Shown one piece after another: positions 6,782 to 15,217 of a DNA stretch of 64,000 bases (position 1 is its first letter; each line of letters begins with the position of its first letter). Origin of the DNA: UBA4736 sp002404015 (GTDB taxonomy: Bacteria; Chloroflexota; Dormibacteria; Dormibacterales; Dormibacteraceae); contig DAIOCN010000001.1 in assembly GCA_036747295.1 (NCBI GenBank), positions 62,001 to 126,000 on the forward strand, read 5' to 3'. Position numbers and translations under genes: made by a program. The notes under the pieces are model-generated. The model was not told the DNA's origin. It saw only the letters and a list, made by a program, of their open reading frames with translations, and did not search any database.

Positions 6782-7602
6782 CGCCAGTCACCTGGCCCTT
6801 CGACCTCTCGGTCTATGCGGGGCTCGGCGCGCTCGTCTTCGGTTACGCGGCCCTCGCTCGGGACCGGCTGGACAACCGGCTCCGGCACCTCTACTTCGGG
6901 CTCGGCGCTTTCGCCATCTGGCTGGCGCTGGAAACGCCGCTCGACACCCTCGCGGACAACTACCTGCAGTCGGTCCACATGCTGCAGCACGTCCTGCTCG
7001 GCGTGGTGGCGCCGCCGCTGCTGGTGCTGGGCCTCTCACCGGCCATGGCGGCCTGGCTGCTGGACCGGGCGCCGGGCCTGCGCCGGCTGACCGAGCCCAT
7101 CCCGGCCCAGGCGATCGCCGGCGCCGTCATGATCGCCTGGCACCTGCCCGCCCTTTACAACCTCACGCTGGCCGTCGACGCGGTGCACATATTCGAGCAC
7201 CTGACCTTCATCGGGGCCGGGGTGCTCTTCTGGTGGCCGCTGGTGAGCGCCACCTCGGAGCAGGCGGCCTGGCGGCTCGGTGACGGCCTGAAGCTGCTCT
7301 ACATCCTGGTCGGAACCCTCCCCCAGGACGGCGTGGCCCTCGTCCTGCAGTTCAGCCGCGACCTCTTCTACCCCCACTACGGCCAGGTTCCTCAGCTGGT
7401 GCCTGGCTGGACACCGGTCATCGATCAGCAGGTGAGCGGGGCGGTCCTGATGCTGGTCGGTAAGATGAGCTTCCTCGTGGCCGCGATCGCGATCTTCTTC
7501 CGGTGGATCGCCACCGGTGAAGAGGACGGGTCCCCGAATGCCGCGACAGCGGGACCCCTCCCTCCGCCTGCGGGGGGAGACGCTCCTATGTCAAGCGGCT
7601 AG
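6781..7602 (+). CDS. ctaG: Cytochrome c oxidase assembly protein CtaG (caa3 type)
   Basis: Multi-pass membrane protein of the caa3_CtaG family, needed for maturation of caa3 oxidase in Bacillus. About seven hydrophobic segments are visible with the conserved HMLQHVLLGVVAPPLLVLGL, IAWHLPALYNLTL and FEHLTFIGAGVLFWWPL blocks. No ATG, GTG or TTG lies between the upstream stop and the first conserved residues; the frame reads CTA-ACG at the junction. Translation may start at a non-standard codon by coupling to the upstream gene, or a base has been lost. The last ~20 codons run through a dispersed GC-rich repeat and end in the flank of the IS110 element, so the native C-terminus may have been changed. 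Confidence 0.8.
   Translation, partial: TPVTWPFDLSVYAGLGALVFGYAALARDRLDNRLRHLYFGLGAFAIWLALETPLDTLADNYLQSVHMLQHVLLGVVAPPLLVLGLSPAMAAWLLDRAPGLRRLTEPIPAQAIAGAVMIAWHLPALYNLTLAVDAVHIFEHLTFIGAGVLFWWPLVSATSEQAAWRLGDGLKLLYILVGTLPQDGVALVLQFSRDLFYPHYGQVPQLVPGWTPVIDQQVSGAVLMLVGKMSFLVAAIAIFFRWIATGEEDGSPNAATAGPLPPPAGGDAPMSSG
7538..7579. repeat. Dispersed GC-hairpin repeat, copy 1
   Basis: 42 bp that match 23997-24038 at 40 of 42 positions. The core can fold as CCTCCC..GGGGGAG. It lies inside the 3' end of ctaG and touches the IS110 element. A related hairpin (CCTCCCC..GGGGGGAGG) is at 8872-8894 on the other side of the element. Confidence 0.75.
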
Positions 7603-8631
7603 CTCACTGGAGTGTGTGGCGGTTTGGCGCTGGTCGTCCCAAAGGCGCCGGTAGACTTCGTCTGAGATCCGGCGGCGGAGCGCTCGTAGAGCCTCCGTCT
7701 TGGAATGGCCGGCGGCGATTTGCTTGTCGAGGTAGAGCTTGCCGCGTCCGTTGAGGCGGACCTGGGTGATTGCGATTCGGTGCAGCGCCGCGTTGAGCTG
7801 ACGGTTACCACCGCGGTTGAGACGGACTCGCTGCCGGCTTCCCGAGGAGGCGGGGATGGGTGCTGTCCCGTTGTCGCGAGCGAAGCGGGCGCGCGAGGCA
7901 AAGCGGCTCACCTCAGAGGTCTCGGCGACCAGCTTGGCAGCGGTCAGGGTGCCGCATCCCTGGAGCTTGAGCAGGCTCGGGGCGAGCTGGGCGGTCAAGG
8001 CCGCGATGCGGCGCTCGAGGGAGTCGGCTTTGGCAGTCAGGTCCTGAATCGCGACCAGCAACTCGGTGGCGAGCTCGGCGACCAGGCCCTGGTGCTTGGC
8101 CACCTCTTCGGCGACTGTCTTCCAGGTCGAAGCCTGGGTGAACGTGCGGCCTGGGACCCGGTAACCGGGAGCCAACTCATGCAGGTGCCAGTGAAGTCGG
8201 TTGATCTCGCGGGTGCGCTCCGCAACCAGATCATCGCGACGGTCGACCAGCAAGCGCAGCGCTCGGCTCGGACCCTCCAGCTGGGCCAGCGGCAGGTTGG
8301 GTTCCCTGAGCGCCGCCCGGGCCACGGCCAAGGCATCGATAGGGTCCGACTTGCCGAACTGGCGCGCCGAGCGGCGAGTTCCCGCCATCATCTTCGGCGA
8401 GACCCGGACCACTGCTTCACGGGCGCTCAAGAGGTCGTATTCGAGCCGCCGTGACACGTGCCGGCAGTCCTCCAGCGCCCAGCGCCGCTCTCGCCAGCGC
8501 TTGGCCCACTTCAGCACCTCGAGATGCCCGGCGGGGGTCGCCGCCACCGTCCGCGAACCGACTTCCCGGCCCACCTCGTCAACCGCTACCAGCGTGTGGG
8601 TCTGCTTGTGGCAGTCCGCACCCAGTGTCAC
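7591..8631 (-). CDS. IS110-family transposase
   Basis: The 346-residue DEDD recombinase has the N-terminal RuvC-like domain (GADCHK with the first Asp, WALEDCRH with Glu, GKSDPIDALAVA with the last two Asp) and the C-terminal Transposase_20 domain with PIPASSGS..LNRGGNRQLNAAL, which holds the serine nucleophile region. The length is full and no frameshift is seen, so it may be active. Members are guided by a bridge RNA from the non-coding end of the element. It shares only family-level similarity with the second IS110 at 32 kb. Confidence 0.93.
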   Translation of the reverse strand: MTLGADCHKQTHTLVAVDEVGREVGSRTVAATPAGHLEVLKWAKRWRERRWALEDCRHVSRRLEYDLLSAREAVVRVSPKMMAGTRRSARQFGKSDPIDALAVARAALREPNLPLAQLEGPSRALRLLVDRRDDLVAERTREINRLHWHLHELAPGYRVPGRTFTQASTWKTVAEEVAKHQGLVAELATELLVAIQDLTAKADSLERRIAALTAQLAPSLLKLQGCGTLTAAKLVAETSEVSRFASRARFARDNGTAPIPASSGSRQRVRLNRGGNRQLNAALHRIAITQVRLNGRGKLYLDKQIAAGHSKTEALRALRRRISDEVYRRLWDDQRQTATHSSELAA

Positions 8632-8880
8632 GATGGCCTTGTCTCCTTTGCGGGGATAGGGCCTGGTCGGTGGACACGCCTGAGTCGGGGCGGTGCCACG
8701 CTCCTATGAAGTCACGCCGGCCGGCCCTTCTTACCTCGGCAGGTGGCGAGTCTCCCCAAAGCCACACGCGCCGCGGGCGGGTAGGAGGTGAGCCAACCCA
8801 CCGAAGTGCCCTAAGCGTGACACTCAGGTTGGGAGGGGGGCGGAGCCCGGCCCTAACGCTCCCCACCTAGCCTCCCCTGG
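8632..8880 (-). ncRNA. Candidate bridge-RNA region of the IS110 left end
   Basis: About 250 nt without a gene upstream of the transposase start, the place where IS110-group elements encode the bridge RNA. It contains several GC-rich complementary segments. In transposase sense it contains CATAGGAGCGT, also found directly after the transposase stop; in characterised elements the donor-binding loop matches the element end in this way. No structure was computed. Confidence 0.35.
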
Positions 8881-8904
8881 CAGGCGGGGGGAGGAATGGA
8901 ACCG

Positions 8905-10569
8905 CTACGCGCGTGTGGGCACCGGTTCGGGGTCCACAGGCACGCCGCCTCTCAGGTCGCGCAGCGGCATGTGGCTCCGGACCGGCGGCACCGCCTCGAA
9001 GTTGTACGGAGGCGGCGGCGACGTGGTCGCCCACTCCAGCGTGTTGCCGCCCCAGGGGTCGTCGCCGGCCACGTCACCGTTGCGCGAAGACCAGATGACG
9101 TTGAACAGGAAGAGCATCACGCTGAACGCGATCAGGAACGAGGAGACGGTGATGAACATGTTGGTGGCGCCCCAGCCCTCTTCGCCGAAGCCACCCGGGT
9201 AACTGAAGATGCGGCGCGGCATCCCTTCGAGCCCGAGCGTGTGCATGACGAGGAAGGTGCCGTTGAAGCCGATGAAGAGCGTCCAGAAGTTCCACTCGCC
9301 CATGGTCTCGTTGAGCATCCGGCCGGTGATCTTGGGGAACCAGTAGTAGAGCCCCGCGAAGATCGTGAAGACGCTGCCGCCGAACAGCACGTAGTGCAGG
9401 TGGGCGACCACGTAGTAGGACTGGTGGAGCTGGGTGTCGACCGGCACCGAGGCCAGGTAGACGCCCGTGATGCCGCCGATCAGGAAGGTCGCCAGGAACC
9501 CGAAGGCGAACTTCATGGGCAGCTTGAAATCGATCGATCCCTGCCACACGGTGGCTATCCAGTTGAAGAACTTGATGCCCGTCGGCACCGCGATGAGCAT
9601 CGTCATCAACATGAAGAAGCCCTCCACCCAGATGTTCATCCCGACCGTGAACATGTGGTGGGCCCAGACCGCCATGGAGAGGAAGACGATCCCGAAGAGG
9701 GCCGCCACCATCGATCCGTAGCCGAAGATCGGCTTGCGCGCGAACACCGGCATGATCTCCGAGATCATCCCGAAGCCGGGCAGAATCATGATGTAGACCT
9801 CGGGGTGGCCGAAGAACCAGAACAGGTGCTGGAACAGCACCGGCCGGCCCTGGGTGGTGAAGAAGTTCGTGCCGAAGTTGCGGTCGAAGAAGAGCAGGAT
9901 CAGCGCCGCCGCGATGGGTGCGCCAACCACCAGCAGCAGGATCGAGGTCGAGATCTGGGCCCAGACGAAGAGCGGCAGCCGGCTCAGCTTCATGCCCGGC
10001 GCGCGGAGCGCGATGATCGTGGTAAGGAAGTTGGTCGAGGCCATGATCCCGCTGACCGCCCAGATGAAGATGCTGAGTATCCAGAGGTCGACCCCGGTGC
10101 CGGGGTTGAACTTGAGCTCGGTCAGGGGCGGATAGCCGGTCCAGCCGGCGTTCAGCGCGCCGCCCGTGAAAAAGGCCAGGTAGTAGACGAAGAACGAGAC
10201 CGGGATCAGCCAGAAGCCCAGCAGGTTCAGGCGCGGGAAGGCCATGTCGCGAGCGCCAACCATGATCGGCACCATGTAGTTGGCGATGCCGGTCATGAAG
10301 ATGGTGACGAAGAAAAAGATCATCGTCACGCCGTGCGCGCTGACCAGCTGGTTGTAGGTCTCGGCGTCGAAGAACTTGTTGTTCGGCACCGACAGCTGCA
10401 CCCGCATGCCCAGCGCCATGACCCCGCCGATCACGAAGCTGGCGATCCCCGTGAACATGTACATGATCCCGATCAGCTTGTGGTCGGTCGTGGTCAGCCA
10501 GATCGTGATCGGGCTGAAGAACGTCCGATCGTAGGCCTTGGGCCGGGGCGGGATCGCTATCGTTGCCAT
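8905..10569 (-). CDS. ctaD: Cytochrome c oxidase subunit I
   Basis: Catalytic heme-copper subunit of an A-type oxidase, 554 residues with twelve membrane segments. Visible ligands: His of MVSAHG-type helix II (QLVSAHGVTM), CuB and cross-linked Tyr in GHPEVY, CuB His pair in AVWAHHMF, and the heme a/a3 histidines in VVAHLHYVLFGG. The D-channel region GARDMAFPRLN is present. The C-terminus is a Pro-rich extension. It lies 15 nt downstream of ctaC and is transcribed leftward. The IS110 element sits just beyond its stop and separates it from ctaG. Confidence 0.96.
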   Translation of the reverse strand: MATIAIPPRPKAYDRTFFSPITIWLTTTDHKLIGIMYMFTGIASFVIGGVMALGMRVQLSVPNNKFFDAETYNQLVSAHGVTMIFFFVTIFMTGIANYMVPIMVGARDMAFPRLNLLGFWLIPVSFFVYYLAFFTGGALNAGWTGYPPLTELKFNPGTGVDLWILSIFIWAVSGIMASTNFLTTIIALRAPGMKLSRLPLFVWAQISTSILLLVVGAPIAAALILLFFDRNFGTNFFTTQGRPVLFQHLFWFFGHPEVYIMILPGFGMISEIMPVFARKPIFGYGSMVAALFGIVFLSMAVWAHHMFTVGMNIWVEGFFMLMTMLIAVPTGIKFFNWIATVWQGSIDFKLPMKFAFGFLATFLIGGITGVYLASVPVDTQLHQSYYVVAHLHYVLFGGSVFTIFAGLYYWFPKITGRMLNETMGEWNFWTLFIGFNGTFLVMHTLGLEGMPRRIFSYPGGFGEEGWGATNMFITVSSFLIAFSVMLFLFNVIWSSRNGDVAGDDPWGGNTLEWATTSPPPPYNFEAVPPVRSHMPLRDLRGGVPVDPEPVPTRA

Positions 10570-10584
10570 TGCGGTCTCTCCAGG

Positions 10585-11412
10585 TTATCTGCTGGGTGAG
10601 GGGCTTGGGCTGGGGCTGGGCTGGCTGGCGGCGGCCTTCTGCTTGGCGACCCACTGGTCGAAGGCGGCCTGGTCGACTGCCTGCACGCGGATCTGCATGG
10701 TGGCGTGGCCGACGCCGCAGAGCTCTGCGCACTCGCCTCGCCAGGTGCCGGGCTGGTCGATCTTCAACCAGTTGAAGTTGTCGTAGCCGGGCACGGCGTC
10801 CGTCTTGCCCGAGATCGAAGGCACCCACCAGGAGTGGATGACGTCGCGGCCCTGGAAGCGGAGTCGCACCGTCTTTCCGGTGGGGACCACCAGGGGTGCC
10901 ACTTCCCCCGTGCTCACCCCGTCGACCTTGAGCGTGACGCCGCTGTTGCGGTAGTCGTACTGCCAGCCGAACTGGTAGCCCGTCACGGTGATCTCCTCGT
11001 CGTACTTGAACGTGTCGGCGCTGGCCTGGAAGTCATTGGTCAGCTCGACCATCGAGACTCCGGCGATCACCAGCACGATGACCAGCGGGATCAAGGTCCA
11101 GACGACCTCCAGGATCGTGCTCCCGTGGAACTGGGGCGGTATGAACCCAGGCGGCCGCTTGGAGCGGCGGAACTTGAGGATCGCCACCAGCAGGAGGATC
11201 TCCACGACCAGGAAAACCGCGATCGCGACCGGGCTGATGCCGACGTAGAGGTTGAAGATGTTGCGGCCGTTGGGAGAGACCGGGTCGGGAAAGATCGGCC
11301 GCAGGCCGCTGTCGGCGGAAGCGGAGCCGGCCAGGACGACGAGGCCCAGGGCCGCCAGGGCCGTCGCGACGCCCAGGATACGGAGCCGTGCGCGGGGCGG
11401 GCGACGGGTCAT
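10585..11412 (-). CDS. ctaC: Cytochrome c oxidase subunit II
   Basis: Membrane-anchored CuA subunit, about 275 residues. A signal or first helix (GVATALAALGLVVLAGSASA) is followed by two membrane helices, then the cupredoxin domain with RDVIHSWWVPSISGK and CAELCGVGHATM, giving the CuA ligands (His, Cys, Glu, Cys, His, Met). It lacks a C-terminal cytochrome c domain and ends in a Ser-Pro repeat tail, so it is aa3-like rather than fused caa3. I choose ATG 11412 because TATACT lies nine nt upstream; the open frame extends further but reads through that promoter. Confidence 0.94.
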   Translation of the reverse strand: MTRRPPRARLRILGVATALAALGLVVLAGSASADSGLRPIFPDPVSPNGRNIFNLYVGISPVAIAVFLVVEILLLVAILKFRRSKRPPGFIPPQFHGSTILEVVWTLIPLVIVLVIAGVSMVELTNDFQASADTFKYDEEITVTGYQFGWQYDYRNSGVTLKVDGVSTGEVAPLVVPTGKTVRLRFQGRDVIHSWWVPSISGKTDAVPGYDNFNWLKIDQPGTWRGECAELCGVGHATMQIRVQAVDQAAFDQWVAKQKAAASQPSPSPSPSPSR

Positions 11413-11489
11413 ACGCCGAAAAGTATAGGCAGCCACCCTGGGCTGCTCGACTTCGGGCAGCCACCTCCGCGTTGTTAGAATCGCTCCCA

Positions 11490-12008
11490 GTGGCAACCGC
11501 TACGAAACCTCGCTACGTGGACACGGGGAATCCGGCGCTCGCCATCGACTGCCCCCACTGCGGGCTCCTGACCGCCCGCTTCGGCCAGTACTGCCGCAAC
11601 TGCGGCTACTCGCTCTGGCCGAGCGCTCCCGTCGCCTCGGCCGCTTTCAAAGCCTGGCGTGATGCTTCGCCCGAGCGGGCCCTCGCCCACCAGTACGACC
11701 TCACGCTGCCCGAGCGGCCGCCGTACGTGCCGGCGGTGCCGCTGATGGACTACGAGGAGCGCGCCCGCCAGCTGGGCATCCACCTGTTCCCGACCAGCAA
11801 CTACCCGATCCTGATCTGTATCGGCCTCTTCTTCCTGGCCCTGGCGGCGCCGCCCTGGAACATGTGGGTCCGCATCGTCTGCGGCGCGATCGGACTGCTG
11901 TTCTTCCTGATCGGGGTCGTGGGCTGGGTGGTGATCGAGGACACCAAGATGTACACGGAGTCGGTGGGCGGTGTCCACGTCCAGCCCGAAACGGAGGATC
12001 ACCACTGA
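11490..12008 (+). CDS. Zinc-ribbon plus two-helix oxidase subunit IV-like protein
   Basis: The 172-residue protein has an N-terminal zinc ribbon (CPHC at ~18-21 and CRNC at ~33-36), a linker, and two adjacent membrane helices near residues 105-150 (ILICIGLFFLALAAPPW and GAIGLLFFLIGVVGWVVIE). The two-helix part resembles the small subunit IV of actinobacterial-type oxidases. It precedes ctaE by 43 nt. The GTG start at 11490 has TAGAAT eight nt upstream, so the transcript is probably leaderless. A zinc ribbon on this subunit is unusual. Confidence 0.7.
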   Translation: MATATKPRYVDTGNPALAIDCPHCGLLTARFGQYCRNCGYSLWPSAPVASAAFKAWRDASPERALAHQYDLTLPERPPYVPAVPLMDYEERARQLGIHLFPTSNYPILICIGLFFLALAAPPWNMWVRIVCGAIGLLFFLIGVVGWVVIEDTKMYTESVGGVHVQPETEDHH

Positions 12009-12014
12009 TGTCAC

Positions 12015-12030
12015 CCCAAGAAATCTTGGG
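12015..12030. other. Small hairpin between subunit IV-like gene and ctaE
   Basis: CCCAAG-AAAT-CTTGGG, a six-bp stem with a four-nt loop in the 43-nt spacer. No T run follows, so it may tune relative expression or mRNA processing rather than terminate. Confidence 0.4.
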
Positions 12031-12051
12031 ATTTCTCGGGGACCCTGACTG

Positions 12052-12858
12052 ATGGCTGTCGCCACGGTAGAGCGCGAACCGCAGATCAGCCATCCCGAGT
12101 ATCCCGGCCTGCACGTCGGGATGATGGGCATGTACATCTTCCTGTGCTCCGAGGTGATGTTCTTCGGGAGCCTGTTCGCGGTCTATTTCTACCTCTTCGG
12201 CTCGCATCCGCTGGGCTGGCCTCCGCCCGACACGCAGCCGGTCCAGTATTGGCCGCTGCCCTTCATAAACACCTTCGTGCTGGTGTCCTCCGGCGTCACC
12301 TGTCACTTCGCCCTGGAGTCGATCCGGCTGCGCGGGGTGATGGGCCGCTTCGGCCTGGTCGGGGCGGGAATCCTGATCGTGCTCTTCATCATCCCGGAGC
12401 TGATCTCCGGCTTCTACGCCCTGACCGGGTCCGACCACGCAGTCTTCGACGCCGGCCTGGCGTTCTTCGGGGCGGTCGTGGCGGTGCTCGCTATCCCCTT
12501 CATGCTCGGCCGCGGCAGGGCCGGCGGCCGGGCCTCGTTCATCGGGCTCTGGATCGCCACCATCCTCCTGGGCGCCGCCTTCGAAGCGGGCCAGGCCTAC
12601 GAGTTCATCAACGCCCACATCAAGTTCGGCGGCCTGAACGAGTTCGGCAGCGCCTTCTTCGCGATGACCGGGTTCCACGGCGCCCACGTCGCGGGCGGGC
12701 TGGTCCTGCTTCTCCTGGTCCTCGGCCGAGCGTTGAGAGGCCAGTTCGACGCCCAACACCACATCGCGCCTGCGGCAGTGACGCTCTACTGGCACTTCGT
12801 CGACGTGGTCTGGTTCTTCCTGTTCGGGATCCTCTACGTCGCCGTCACCGCGTTCTAG
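12052..12858 (+). CDS. ctaE: Cytochrome c oxidase subunit III
   Basis: The 268-residue integral membrane subunit has the typical start HPGLHVGMMGMYIFLCSEVMFFG-like block (GMMGMYIFLCSEVMFFG) and the conserved C-terminal GFHGAHVAGG and LYWHFVDVVWFFLF segments. Seven hydrophobic helices are apparent. It completes subunits I-III of the oxidase at this locus, with I and II on the opposite strand. Start at ATG 12052. Confidence 0.95.
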   Translation: MAVATVEREPQISHPEYPGLHVGMMGMYIFLCSEVMFFGSLFAVYFYLFGSHPLGWPPPDTQPVQYWPLPFINTFVLVSSGVTCHFALESIRLRGVMGRFGLVGAGILIVLFIIPELISGFYALTGSDHAVFDAGLAFFGAVVAVLAIPFMLGRGRAGGRASFIGLWIATILLGAAFEAGQAYEFINAHIKFGGLNEFGSAFFAMTGFHGAHVAGGLVLLLLVLGRALRGQFDAQHHIAPAAVTLYWHFVDVVWFFLFGILYVAVTAF

Positions 12859-12870
12859 CGGATCAGCCTT

Positions 12871-13419
12871 CTAGGGGGAGGCGCTCGGGCTAGGGCTGCT
12901 GGGCGACGGGCTGGGCGGAGGGGCGGTGATCTGCAGGACCTCGACGTCGAAGACCAGCGTCGCGTTGGGCGGGATCGGCGAGGGGCTGGGCGGCGTCGCC
13001 CCATATCCGAGCGCGGAGGGGATCGTCAGACGGCGCTTGCCGCCAACCTTCATGCCCGGGATGCCCTCGTCCCAGCCCTGGATCACCTGTCCGGCGCCGA
13101 TCTGCAAGTCGAAGGGCTGGCCGCTGTCCCGGCTGGAGTCGAACTTGGTGCCGTTGCTGAGCCAGCCGGTGTAGTGCACCTGGATCTTGGCGCCGCTCAG
13201 CACAACGTCCCCCGTACCGACCACCAGGTTCACGAACTGCAGGCCGTCGGGCAGCTTGACAGCCGTCTGGTTGGCGCCCTGGCTGAAGTCGTCCAGGCCG
13301 GCCACCGGGGTGGGCGTGGTCTGCTCGACCGTCGCAGCGGGCCCGTTGCCGGCAGTGGGGTCCGAGTAGCCGCAGGCGCCCAGGAACAGGGCCAGCCCGA
13401 CGGCCGCCAGGCGCTTCAC
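12871..13419 (-). CDS. FKBP-type peptidyl-prolyl isomerase, lipoprotein
   Basis: Exported prolyl isomerase of 182 residues. The N-terminus is a lipoprotein signal with lipobox LGAC. The FKBP domain (residues ~60-165) shows VQVHYTGWL-type strand (IQVHYTGWLSNGTKFDSS), GQVIQGWDEGIPGMKVGGKRRLTIP and ALGYG. The C-terminus is a Ser-Pro tail. GTG start overlaps the upstream cyclophilin stop in GTGA, so two prolyl isomerases of different folds are co-translated. They likely assist folding of exported proteins on the outer face of the membrane. Confidence 0.92.
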   Translation of the reverse strand: MKRLAAVGLALFLGACGYSDPTAGNGPAATVEQTTPTPVAGLDDFSQGANQTAVKLPDGLQFVNLVVGTGDVVLSGAKIQVHYTGWLSNGTKFDSSRDSGQPFDLQIGAGQVIQGWDEGIPGMKVGGKRRLTIPSALGYGATPPSPSPIPPNATLVFDVEVLQITAPPPSPSPSSPSPSASP

Positions 13420-14045
13420 TGGGCCGCGATGTCGATCGACTTGATCTGGTCGCCAGGCTTCATGGCCGTCGCGACGTCCTGGCCGGAAAGCACGTTGCCA
13501 AAATGGTTGTAGACGCCGCCCGTGGCCAGGTGCGGCGCGTCGCCCAGCAGGATGAAGAACTGGGAGCCGCTCACGCCTGCACTGCTGGACGCCATGGCCA
13601 GCGAGCCTTTGACCCAGGGCGCGGCGTTCGTCTCGTTCGGCAGCTTGTAGCCGGGGCCCCCAGTGCCGTTGCCGAGCGGGTCGCCGCCCTGCAGCACGAA
13701 GCCGGCCTCCACGCGGTGGAACGTGAGGCCGTCGTAGTAGTGGTTCTGCGACAGGTAGACGAAGTTGTTGACGGTCACCGGGGCCGCCTTGGGATCGAGC
13801 TTCAGGACGATGTCGCCGCGAGCCGTGTGGATCGTGGCCGTGTAAGCCTTGCTGACGTCGATGATCGTGTCGGGGGGCGTGGTTCGTTCTTGCATGCAGG
13901 TACGGATGGCATTCTGGCAGGCGGGAGCCGCCGTCGCCGCCGGGACGCCGGTGGAGGTGGACGTGTCCGAACCGCCGCAGGCGAGCAGCAGGGCCAGGAG
14001 GGGAAGGGCCAGGAGCGGCCTCAGTGGACCGGCTCCCTCGCCCAC
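13416..14045 (-). CDS. Cyclophilin-type peptidyl-prolyl isomerase, lipoprotein
   Basis: The 209-residue exported cyclophilin has lipobox LLLAC near residue 23 and a cyclophilin core with VNNFVYLSQNHYYDGLTFHRV, GFVLQGGDP and SQFFILLGDAPHL. The catalytic Arg of FHRV is present. It overlaps the upstream MFS gene by about 25 nt and the downstream FKBP gene by four, so it is part of the leftward operon. Confidence 0.92.
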   Translation of the reverse strand: MGEGAGPLRPLLALPLLALLLACGGSDTSTSTGVPAATAAPACQNAIRTCMQERTTPPDTIIDVSKAYTATIHTARGDIVLKLDPKAAPVTVNNFVYLSQNHYYDGLTFHRVEAGFVLQGGDPLGNGTGGPGYKLPNETNAAPWVKGSLAMASSSAGVSGSQFFILLGDAPHLATGGVYNHFGNVLSGQDVATAMKPGDQIKSIDIAAQ

Positions 14046-15217
14046 AACGCGAGCACTGCGGCCAGTATGACCGCGAAGCCTGCGGCAACGCCCAGGGCGA
14101 TGGGGACGCTCCCGAAGGCGGCCAGCCCGCCGGCCATCAGGGGGCCCGCGCCGAAGCCGATCGCGATCGCGCTGGCGCTGACGCCGAAGACCCGGGCCTG
14201 GACCTGGACGGGCGCCTCGAGCCCGATCATGCTCGCCAGGGCGGGGCCCAGCACGCCGTAGAACAGGCCCGCCGCGGCCGTCGCCAGCACGATCACCCCC
14301 ACGTCCGGCACCAGCGCGACCGCGACCTCCGAGAGCGCCAGCAGCACCGCCGCGGCGACCGCCACCGACACGTAGCTGAGCCTGCGCACGAAGGCCGAGT
14401 ACGCCACCGCGGCAAAGGCGCTCGCCAGGCCGGAAGCCGCGAAGGCCAGGCCGGTGACGCTCGCCACACCGCTCGATAGGTGGCCGAGCAAGCGCAGGAC
14501 GAGCAGCGGCTGGAAGCCGCTGAAGGAGATCTGCAGCAGCCCCTGGCAGACGATCAGCACAGCCACGGCGCCTAGGGTGCCGGCCCCGGTTGCCCGCAGG
14601 ATCGCCACGGCCGAGCCCTGAGGGGTCCCCACCTTTTCGATCGGCGTCTCCCGAACCACGATCAGCACGGGCACGACCGAGATGGCCAGCATCACGCCGG
14701 CGCCCACGAAGATCGCCCGCAGCCCGAACACTGAGGCCGCCAGCCCGCCGACCAGGGGCCCCAGCGCGCTGCCGACCGCGATCGAAGAGCTGAGGACTCC
14801 GAGCGCCCAGCCGACCCGGTTCCGGGGCGTCCCGGTGGCGACCAGGGCTGTCGCCGCGGCGACCGTGCCCGAGGTCGCGCCCTGGAGCAGGCGGAGGATC
14901 ACCAGGTCGACGGGGCCCCGGGCAAGGCCCATCAGGCCGACCGTGAGCGCGCCGCCGATCATCGCCCGGGCCAGCATTGAGCGCCGCCCGTAGCGATCGG
15001 CCAGGACCCCCCAGAGGGGGCTCATGATCGCCTGCGAGAAGCCCGCCACCCCTCCCGAGACCCCGGTCCAGAGGGCCAGTTCCTGCGGCTGCTGGACGCC
15101 CAGCTCCTTCAGGAACAGCGGCAGGAAGGGGAAGGCGAACGAGAATCCGAAGATCGCGGTGAGTTCAGCGAACCAGAGCGCGGCGAGGTTGCGCTTCCAA
15201 TCGACTTCGGGCGTCAA
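14021..15217 (-). CDS. Major facilitator superfamily transporter
   Basis: Twelve-helix MFS permease of about 398 residues. MFS motif A is seen as GVLADRYGRRSML between helices 2 and 3. Start TTG 15217 is chosen because it overlaps the upstream stop in TTGA, matching the coupling seen elsewhere in this operon, and because the protein then starts shortly before helix 1. Substrate cannot be read from sequence; drug/proton antiport-type members look similar. Confidence 0.85.
   Translation of the reverse strand: MTPEVDWKRNLAALWFAELTAIFGFSFAFPFLPLFLKELGVQQPQELALWTGVSGGVAGFSQAIMSPLWGVLADRYGRRSMLARAMIGGALTVGLMGLARGPVDLVILRLLQGATSGTVAAATALVATGTPRNRVGWALGVLSSSIAVGSALGPLVGGLAASVFGLRAIFVGAGVMLAISVVPVLIVVRETPIEKVGTPQGSAVAILRATGAGTLGAVAVLIVCQGLLQISFSGFQPLLVLRLLGHLSSGVASVTGLAFAASGLASAFAAVAYSAFVRRLSYVSVAVAAAVLLALSEVAVALVPDVGVIVLATAAAGLFYGVLGPALASMIGLEAPVQVQARVFGVSASAIAIGFGAGPLMAGGLAAFGSVPIALGVAAGFAVILAAVLALWAREPVH

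Larger units (their letters stand above)
7580..8894 (-). mobile_element. IS110-family insertion element (boundaries approximate)
   Basis: The transposase gene plus non-coding flanks separates ctaG from ctaD in an otherwise continuous oxidase locus. An 11-bp direct repeat ACGCTCCTATG occurs at 7580-7590 (next to the transposase stop) and at 8698-8708 (non-coding arm). GC-rich hairpins lie at both outer edges. IS110 elements leave no long inverted repeats or obvious target duplication, so the exact ends cannot be set by eye. Confidence 0.6.

Noticed and set aside
8896..10828. Two frames longer than 550 codons overlapping ctaD
   Set aside because: His/Asp/Arg/Gln-rich shadow translations of the oxidase subunit I gene; no motifs.
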